Origin: Protopterus annectens
Lineage: Eukaryota > Chordata > Ceratodontiformes > Protopteridae
Assembly: GCF_019279795.1 (NCBI RefSeq)
Contig: NC_056731.1
Location: 860,142,999 to 860,206,998 of the forward strand
DNA length: 64,000 bases
Direction of reading: 5' to 3'
Shown: one piece after another, positions 57,467 through 64,000 of the stretch
How the letters are laid out: the number at the start of each line of letters is the position of its first letter
Numbering within the stretch: the first letter of the stretch is position 1
Notes under the pieces: model-generated
Told to the model about the DNA's origin: nothing
Seen by the model: only the letters and a program-made list of their open reading frames with translations
Database searches by the model: none
Translations under genes and position numbers: made by a program

Positions 57467-57640
57467 GATGTTATGTGGTCCAATCTCGCCTACATTCTTA
57501 CTCACGGGTTCGGAGCCGAACATCGGCTCTGACTTAGCCAACTTATATTTTTCTAGCACAAAGTCTCTAATTGGCTGGGCTAACCTGGTATCCCATGTTG
57601 CACTGCTCCACAACCCCAGATCTCGTTTGCTGCTCGTGGA
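57467..57640 (+). repeat. DIRS copy E left inverted terminal repeat
   Basis: GATGTTATGTGGTCCAATCT opens it. It contains the palindrome GAGCCGA-ACA-TCGGCTC at 57513-57529 and GGTATCCCATGTTGC, mirrored in 63400-63560. Confidence 0.9.
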
Positions 57641-57993
57641 GCTAGGACGTGGTCTCGCTTGGCTGTGGCTAAGTAGCTTTAAAACTTCTTTTTCTCACTG
57701 AAAATTGTCTTTTTTATTCAAAAAAGCTATTTTAATAGCTGTTTGCTTGTTATTATCGTTTTTGTGGTGTGAGTGTATTGTTTGTGGTATCCCTTAGAGG
57801 ACCTAGTCCTCCCTCCGTTGTGTAGTTTGTCTGAGGAAAGCATTTGTCCCTTGCTTCGGTGTGTGTCACGTTGTAGTGTCAGAATCGTTTAACTTAGAGA
57901 TTTTGTTAACTGTTGTTAGCGGTAGTTTCCCGCCTTAACCGTTGTGGCCTAAAGTCCTGTTTCTGTGGTGTTGTGTACTGTGGTTTTTCTGTT

Positions 57994-60180
57994 ATGTCTA
58001 AGGATCAAAAAGAACACAAACCTCCGGGTTTAAGAAGTGTTCTAAATGTAGCTACAAGATGTCCATAACAGATGGACATGCTGTTTGTGTATACTGCCTG
58101 GGGGCGATACATTTACAAGAGTCCTGTAGCTTTTGTCATGCTTTTAGCTGTAGGGTGCTACAGGAGAGAAAAAATAAACTTATTCTGAAGGGTCTTCTTA
58201 AGCCTTCCTTTGAGGAGTCCTTGGACTATTCCTCTGGTTCACAGTCTAAAACCAAGACTTCTAAGGCTAAGAAAAGATCTCTGGCTCCATCTGTTTCATC
58301 GGAGCCACCGGAGAAGACTACCAATTTGGACTTGACCTCCCCGGCTCCCTTGTCCTCGGGGCCGCAGGAGGTAGCTGTGATTCGTGAATCTGCCTCGGCT
58401 CCTATCCTGTTACAGCCCATTCGGAGCCGGTCTCCTAGTGTCAGACAAGGATCTCCAGATAGGAGATCACAGTCACCTTCTATCTCCTCCAAATCCTCCA
58501 GACTCTCTGATTTGGATGTGGATAGGGTGGTCCAGAGGCTCCTGCAGTCGCCGGTTTTGGCAAAATTATTTTCGTCTTCGACCCAGTCGCCTCCGGAGCC
58601 AGTCCCGATGAGTGCACCCATGTTTCCTCCTCCGAGCACCTCCTTGTCTTCGGAGCCAGAGTGTTCTGCTCCGGGTGATGTTCTGCCGGCTCTGATACCT
58701 CTTAAGGCCTTATCGGTGCCGACGCTGGCTCCTACCATGTCGGCTCCGTCCTCTGGTTTCGGAACCCGGGTTTCCTCTGTTGGGCCCAAGGAGGATACTT
58801 CGGGACTTTTGTCAGTTCCGAGCCTCCCTCTCAGCGCTTCGGCTCGGGGAACTTTGGTTCTAATCTTGGCCTTGGAGGTTGGTCGATCCTCGGATTCGGG
58901 GGGACCCGCCTTTGAGGCCATGAGGAGCGCACTGGCCAGATCCTCAGTGACATCATCCGAATCGGTCATTCCATCCCCTTCCACTTCGGCGAGAGCCTCT
59001 GATGTCCCCCTATCGGTTGACGGCAGAGCCCCAAGGTCTGGGGATACCCCCATGAGCAGTCCCCAACTTTCTGAGGGCCCCTCAGAGTCTGTGCCTGAGG
59101 AGCCCCCAAGAAAGAAATTGTGCAAGAGGAAGCACATAGACTCCCAGGATGAGTCCCTCACCTCTGATACCAACCTTGAGGAGTCAGAGGGGTCCCCCAA
59201 GTCATCCTCCGATGACGTCTCTTTCTCCGACATCCTGGAGATTTTGAGGCAGAGAGGCGGCTGGTCATCCAAAACCCCCTCTGAGGAGGAGTCGGTATTC
59301 CTCAAGGCATTTGGGGCTCAACCCTCCGCCTCCTGGGTGTCTCCACCCTTCGATGAGCTCCTGGATTTGATCTGTCGAAGGGTGTGGGAGACTCCTGACT
59401 CAGTGGAACCTGTACCAAGACGCCCTAATAAATTTCTTTCAGCTCCCCCTGGGAAAGAGTTCCTGTCCAAAGGGGTTTCTGTGGATGCCATGGTGGTGGC
59501 GGCGGCCACTCAGCAGGAAGTAGCCGAGTCTTCTTCCTCCGTCCATCCTCCTAACAAGGAGTCCAGGAGTATGGATCGGTACGGGAAGCGTACCCTCTCT
59601 TCAGCGACCTTCACTCTTCGGTCTCTGAACTATCTGTGTCACTTTACTCGGCTCCAGAGAGATCTCCTTAAAGAGTTAGGAGATACTCTAATGGGTAACG
59701 TACCTGAGGCGTTAACACTGACGGTTAACGCCCAGTTGTCTACCCTTGGCTCGATTGTCAACTCGTCCATGAGGCTCATATCTTATGCAACCGAGGGGGC
59801 GAGCAGGGCAGCTAGCTCAGGTGTAGCCCTTAGGAGGCAAGCCTGGATGCTCCTGTGTCATTTTGCGGAGGCCTTCAAGTCTTCCTTCACTGACACCCCC
59901 TTTGATGGGTCCTCACTCTTTGGGACCAAAGTGAAAGACACCCTCACCAGATGTGAGCAAGAGGGAAAGACACTGTCTGCCGTAGGGGTCCGTTTTTTCC
60001 TCCCATCTAGGCCTTACCCCAAGGCTCGGAGGGGAGGAAAAATGCGGTTCAAAAAGTCACAGAAGTCTTTCCCTGCCGGTCAAGGTGAGTCCCCCTCCAG
60101 AGGCAGAGGAGGGGGTAGCTATTCTGGGAGACGCCGCCCTAGGGGCAGAGGAGGCCTCGCAATTCGGGAGACCGTGATTC
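57994..60180 (+). pseudogene. DIRS copy E Gag-like ORF
   Basis: The likely start is ATG 57994 (MSKDQKEHKPPG), then a one-base shift into the frame that runs open from 58059. The Cys/His block KKCSKCSYKMSITDGHAVCV, YCLGAIHLQESCSFCHAF is followed by RVLQERKNKLILKGLLK, a Ser/Pro/Ala-rich middle with repeated SAP/SEP, KLCKRKHIDSQDES, and the conserved C-terminal half (MDRYGKRTLSSATFTLRSLN, RDLLKELGDTL, SMRLISYATEGASRAASSGV, DTPFDGSSLFGTKVKDTLTR). The tail RGRGGG...RRRPRGRGG is basic. No stop separates it from RT in this copy, unlike in B and D. Confidence 0.88.
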
Positions 60181-61700
60181 CTTTCACAGGCCTTCCTATC
60201 ATCGTCCCTGATGTATTGCCCGACTGTGCTATTCCGGAGCCAGTCGGGGGCCGCATTTCGTTGTACCCAGAAGCCTGGGCAAGTATCACTCAGGATCGAT
60301 GGGTGCTTCGTATAGTTACCGAAGGTTATTCCATCCCCTTATTGTCAGACCCTCCTCCACCCAAGAGAATCCCAGACATTCCACCCAGTCAAAGGGATCA
60401 CGCAACACTAGTAATTTCAAAGTTGCTGGAAAAAGGAGTCATCCAACCTGTCCCCTCAGACCAGATCAGATTAGGGACTTACTCAAGACTATTTTTGGTG
60501 CCGAAAAAAACAGGGAACCTGAGACCCATCTTGGATCTCAGCCGACTGAATCGCTACGTTCTAAAGTCCAAGTTCCGAATGGTCACCCTTCAGTCTATTT
60601 TTTCCGGTACTGGGAAAAGAAGTATGGATGTGCTCCATCGATCTCAAGGATGCTTACTACCATATCAAAATGGACAGGGCATCCAGGAGTCACTTACGCT
60701 TCCGGCTGGGAGCCAGTCATTTCCAGTTTCGTGCCCTGCCCTTTGGCCTCACCACAGCCCCCAGGGTGTTCACCAAGTGTTTGGCAGTGGTGACAGCTCA
60801 CCTGAGACGTCAAGGATTCCAAGTGTTTCCATACCTGGACGACTGGCTCCTCACCGCCCCCACCAGGTATCTTCTCATTCAGGCCAGGGAAAAGACCATT
60901 GCCCTTTGTCATCAACTAGGAATTACCTTGAACTGGGGAAAGTCTGCCTTGCTGCCCTCACAGCGTGTCACATTTATAGGCGCAGAGCTAGACACCATTC
61001 ACATGCGGGCGTTCCTGCCTCAAGAAAGGATGGAGGCGTTGCAGGGTCAGGTTCGCGCGTTGCTACCCCTCAAGAAGGTTCAGGCCAGATGGGTTCTACA
61101 GCTCCTGGGATCCATGGCAGCCACCATTATGTTAGTGCCCCTGGCCAGATTACACATGAGGCTTCTGCAGTGGCTCCTCTCTGCCCAATGGTCCTTTCAG
61201 AAACTTCCCCTGTCCCATCTGATCCTACTCACCGATCGGTGCAAACAGGACCTCTGTTGGTGGCTGCGTTCCACCAACTTGAACAAAGGGAATCCATTTA
61301 TTCCTATGACTACGGTTGCCACAGTGACCATGACACCTCCCAGATAGGGTGGGGGGGCATTATCTTGGCAGGACAGTCCAAGGCACCTGGCAGGTTCACG
61401 AGGTACATCTGCAGATCAATGTTCTAGAGATGAGAGCGGTGTTACTGGCATTGCAAGCACTGCAGAGCTCTCTTCCCCTAGGAACGATTGCAATTTACTC
61501 GGACAACATGTCTGTGGTGTGGTACCTGAACAAGCAAGGGGGAACCAGGTCTTACCCCCAAGAAAGGCCATGTGAGTGTGGCAGTGGGCAGTGTCTTCCC
61601 GACGGTTCCTAATGGCAATGCACATTCTGGGGAAGGCCAGTGTGATAGCAGACAGGCTGAGCAGATCTATTCTGATGCCTTACGAGTGGTCCCTAAACCG
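60181..61700 (+). pseudogene. DIRS copy E reverse transcriptase and RNase H
   Basis: RT begins in frame with Gag: GGRISLYPEAWASITQDRWV, YSRLFLVPKKTGNLRPILDL. A one-base insertion near 60615 shifts to CSIDLKDAYYHIKMDRASRS, FQFRALPFGLTTAPRVFTKC and the catalytic YLDD at 60832-60843, all intact. The thumb-like LLGSMAATIMLVPLARLHMR follows. RNase H is broken by a one-base loss near 61332 and a 7-G run; YSDNMSVVWYLNKQGGTRSY is present, then a small rearrangement at 61556 before the NVIADRLS equivalent near 61650. Confidence 0.9.
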
Positions 61701-61727
61701 CTAAGTTACGGAACAGATTTTCAACAG

Positions 61728-62035
61728 GTGGGGTCAGCCTTGCTGCGACCTTTTCGCCAATCCCCACAATACCAAGTGCAGCAACTACTTCACTCTGATC
61801 CCCCCACAGGGGGAGTCACCCAGGGATGCTCTAGTTCACGATTGGCCTCCCGATCTGCTCTATGCTTTCCCTCCGTTTCCTCTGCTACCAAGAGTGATCC
61901 AGAAAGCCATTTCCTCGGGAAGCAAGATGATTCTTATTGCCCCACACTGGCCTCTCCAAGTCTGGTTCTCCTTTTTCATCAGTATGCAGTGGACAGTCCT
62001 TGGACTCTGGACCCAGCACGAGACCTACTGACACA
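61728..62035 (+). pseudogene. DIRS copy E Dam-like methyltransferase segment
   Basis: In one open frame: WGQPCCDLFANPHNTKCSNY, FTLIPPQGESPRDALVHDWP, PDLLYAFPPFPLLPRVIQKA, KMILIAPHWPLQVWFSFF. This copy lacks both stops seen in B and D and shows the full order DLFA-N-KC--YF, PPFP, IAPHWP. The similarity to phage Dam-type adenine methyltransferases is from motif order; the box reads FPPF rather than DPPY, so activity is uncertain. Confidence 0.65.
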
Positions 62036-62039
62036 CATG

Positions 62040-63102
62040 TCGGGACAGTCCTATCCCTCCCTGCGGACCCTCAGGTTGACAGCCTGGCTACTCCACTTCC
62101 ATCTTTAGTCAGACTTCATCGTTTTTCACCTGAGGTAGTACACATTTTATCTTCTTCTCATAAATCTTCTACCAGGAAGATTTACTCCAGCAAGTGGAAA
62201 AAATTTTCAATTTGGGCTCAGGCCAAGGGACTGGATCCTTTCACAGCCCCCATCCCTGCTGTCTTAGATTTTTTATCCACATTTTTTCAGCAGGGTTCTG
62301 CTCCTGCTACCATTAAGGTTCAGCTGGCCGCTATTTCTAATTTTCATACCTCTTATGAACCTTCTCTCATGGCTCATAAGCTATGTAAGGCCTTTTTGGG
62401 GGGCACCGTGTTGCTTCGGCCTCCTGTGTCAGAACCCATCATGCCATGGGATTTAAATTTTGTGTTACAGGCCCTGACGTCATCACCTTTCGAACCAGCT
62501 GCCACCTGTGAATTAAAATTTCTGTCTTGGAATACTGCATTCTTAATAGCTATCACATCAGCCAGACGGGTGTCAGAGATTCAAGCGTTGTCCATCAAAT
62601 CCCCGTATTTAATATTTCATAAGGACAGGGTTTCCTTGAGACCTAATCCGTCCTTCCTTCCGAAGGTAACCTCTGCTGTTAACCTCAATCAGTCCATTGA
62701 GCTGCCAGTTTTCTTTCCTCAATTTTCCAACAAGGCAGAGTTTGTTTCATCAGTTGGATGTACACAGGCAGCTTTGTTTTTACTTACACAGGACAAAACA
62801 ACTTTGTAAGTCTGACCAACTCTTTGTGTCCTTCTAAGATTACAATTTCCAGATGGATTTCTGACTGCATCTCCTACGTTTACTCATCAGCAGGCAGAGA
62901 GTTACCATTCCCCGTCAAGGCTCACTCCACCAGGGCTGTTTCCACTTCAGTAGCTTATCACTCCAGACTATCCTTGGATGAAATTTGTGCTGTGGCCACG
63001 TGGGCTTCTCCCCACACCTTCATTACTCATTACAAATTAGACGTGGATTCTAGGGGCCGGGCTTCCTTTGGTTCCACTGTTCTCAGAAGCATCTTCCATT
63101 GA
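62040..63102 (+). pseudogene. DIRS copy E tyrosine recombinase
   Basis: The first frame is open to about 62750: SSHKSSTRKIYSSKWKKFSI, VQLAAISNFHTSYE, AHKLCKAFLGG, PWDLNFVLQAL, LIAITSARRVSEIQALS with box I Arg at 62564-62569. A shift near 62750 leads to a second frame with KAHSTRAVSTSVAYHSRLSL (His 62923-62925, Arg 62932-62934) and FITHYKLDVDSRGRASFGST with Tyr at 63031-63033, ending at TGA 63100. All catalytic residues are present; only the frame break prevents activity. Enzymes of this family insert circular DNA without target duplication. Confidence 0.9.
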
Positions 63103-63124
63103 GCCTCCCAGGATAGAGGTGCTA

Positions 63125-63240
63125 GGGACGCTGTCCCGTGAGTAAGAATGTAGGCGAGATTGGACCACATAAAATCTACAAGTTATGTACTCACCATAAC
63201 GCTTGATGTATGTGGTCCATCTCGCCTCACATTCTTACGT
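63125..63240 (+). repeat. DIRS copy E internal complementary region
   Basis: CGTGAGTAAGAATGTAGGCG, AGATTGGACCACATAA (inverse left end), then CTACAAGTTATGTACTCACC, ATAACGCTT (inverse right end). It fixes the element borders. Confidence 0.88.
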
Positions 63241-63394
63241 TCCCTCCCACCTTCCCCCCTGCTGGAGGATTTCGAGGTGACATTTGTTTCAGGACCTTTC
63301 GGTATTGGTTATTTTTTCTTTGCTGCCCTGGTTAGTGTCCTACTCTTTTGACTGTGGTTGTGCATGAGGTGTGACTATGAGCTGCTGCAAACTA

Positions 63395-63578
63395 GATCTG
63401 GAGTTGTGGAGTGGCGCAACATGGGATACCAGGTTAGCCCAGCCAATTAGAGACTTCGTGCTAGAAAAATATAAGTTGGCCAAGTCGAAGCCGATGTTCG
63501 GCTCCGAACTCGTGAGTAAGAATGTGAGGCGAGATGGACCACATACATTAAGCGTTATGGGGAGTACATAACTTGTAG
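63395..63578 (+). repeat. DIRS copy E right inverted terminal repeat
   Basis: It mirrors the left repeat, including GCAACATGGGATACC and a palindrome AGCCGATGTTCGGCT, and extends to GAGTACATAACTTGTA. Confidence 0.88.
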
Positions 63579-64000
63579 TTCTTCGCCCAGGTGACCATGT
63601 CCATACTCCATGCCTGCAGTGTCAAACACCTGAGTTCCTAGTCAAACTCTCGTCATCTCGGCTGTCATGAGGGTTTTATCCTTCTGTGTCACAAGCACAG
63701 TTTGAAAGCTTCAAGTCTGTTTTCATCTGTTTTACAAATGTAGAAGGTCTGCCAATTTGAAAAATCCATCCTGACTGAATTTGACTCTTCCTACAAATGG
63801 TTTAAGATATTCTTACTGAAGACAGTTCTTGTTTTTGTTTTCAGGATATAAAAAATAATGAAGATAAAAGAAAGGCTATAGCTGTAAACTATGTACCCAC
63901 CCATAAATTGGTTCAGCAATACACATATTTATGGGGACATGATAAAATGGAAGTATTTAGAAGTATGGATTAAAAAAAAGATTCTGCTATAGCAGCTAAG
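63579..64000. other. No recognised gene; possible splice-acceptor-like site
   Basis: Flank of copy E. TTTTTGTTTTCAG at about 63832-63844 looks like a splice acceptor and is followed by one open frame of about 40 codons ending at TAA near 63972. No family match and no donor, so not called as an exon. Confidence 0.3.

Larger units (their letters stand above)
57467..63578 (+). mobile_element. DIRS-type retrotransposon copy E, both termini present
   Basis: The left repeat 57467-57640 and right repeat about 63395-63578 are mutual inverses. The internal complementary region at about 63130-63240 equals the inverse left end followed by the inverse right end (junction near AAAATC|TACAAGTTATG). It carries Gag, RT, RNase H, methyltransferase-like and recombinase. 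It has the longest open frames and fewest lesions of the copies here, but still has frameshifts near 58030, 60615, 61332 and 62750. Confidence 0.92.

Noticed and set aside
58226..59305. 359-codon minus-strand open frame
   Set aside because: It is antisense to the Ser/Pro-rich Gag of copy E; the low stop density comes from the biased sense codons.
61728..62035. A bacterial or phage Dam methylase acquired on its own
   Set aside because: The segment sits at the same place between RNase H and recombinase in several DIRS copies, so it is part of the element.
63846..63972. Host exon after a TTTTGTTTTCAG acceptor
   Set aside because: Only about 40 codons, no recognisable protein, no donor site, and a stop follows; AT-rich DNA gives such frames by chance.

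Overview
This looks like intergenic or intronic DNA from a vertebrate with a large, transposon-rich genome. The mix of families (DIRS tyrosine-recombinase retrotransposons, Penelope-like elements, CR1-, L2-, RTE- and L1-type LINEs, a CORE/MIR-like SINE, long TA/CA microsatellites) suggests an amphibian such as a salamander or caecilian, with lungfish as an alternative. That assignment is inference. I found no convincing host protein-coding gene. Almost all coding potential belongs to retroelements in various stages of decay.

Layout. 1-0.3 kb: diverged tandem repeats. 0.44-1.64 kb: old DIRS relic (copy F). 2.0-2.7 kb: LINE relic, followed by a TA microsatellite and an RTE-type 3' tail. 3.1-8.5 kb: mostly featureless. 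8.7-8.95 kb: 75-bp tandem repeat. 9.64-10.47 kb: L2-type tail and a minus-strand CR1 3' fragment. 10.475-20.83 kb: an old DIRS (copy A) split by a younger, complete DIRS (copy B, 12.93-19.00 kb). 20.93-20.99 kb: a sequence that folds as a complete type I hammerhead ribozyme. 21.2-22.3 kb: LINE scraps and a CORE-SINE. 22.85-31.55 kb: DIRS copy C, itself interrupted by an L2-type LINE on the minus strand. 32.86-33.28 kb: hairpin-rich MITE. 33.3-37.35 kb: L1-type relic split by a Penelope-like element (PLE1) with a 16-bp target duplication. About 37.6 kb: another Penelope 3' end. 41.7-45.3 kb: minus-strand L2 3' UTR split by a second Penelope element (PLE2). 45.43-55.84 kb: DIRS copy D, interrupted by a nearly full-length CR1 LINE (47.06-51.79 kb), which is itself interrupted by an RTE-type 3' fragment with an 8-bp target duplication. 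57.24-57.43 kb: inverted repeat and a tRNA-derived SINE whose tail resembles that of the CR1. 57.47-63.58 kb: DIRS copy E, with both termini and a 1122-codon open frame.

How the parts work. The DIRS copies encode, in order, a Gag-like protein with a Cys/His motif and a Ser/Pro-rich middle, a reverse transcriptase with YLDD, RNase H, a phage Dam-like methyltransferase segment, and a tyrosine recombinase with R...HxxR...Y. Copies B and E keep inverted terminal repeats plus the internal complementary region that equals the reverse complement of the left end joined to that of the right end, as the DIRS circle model predicts. All six DIRS copies lie on the plus strand. Every copy is broken by stops or frameshifts. 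B and D share three lesions, suggesting a common defective parent moved in trans.
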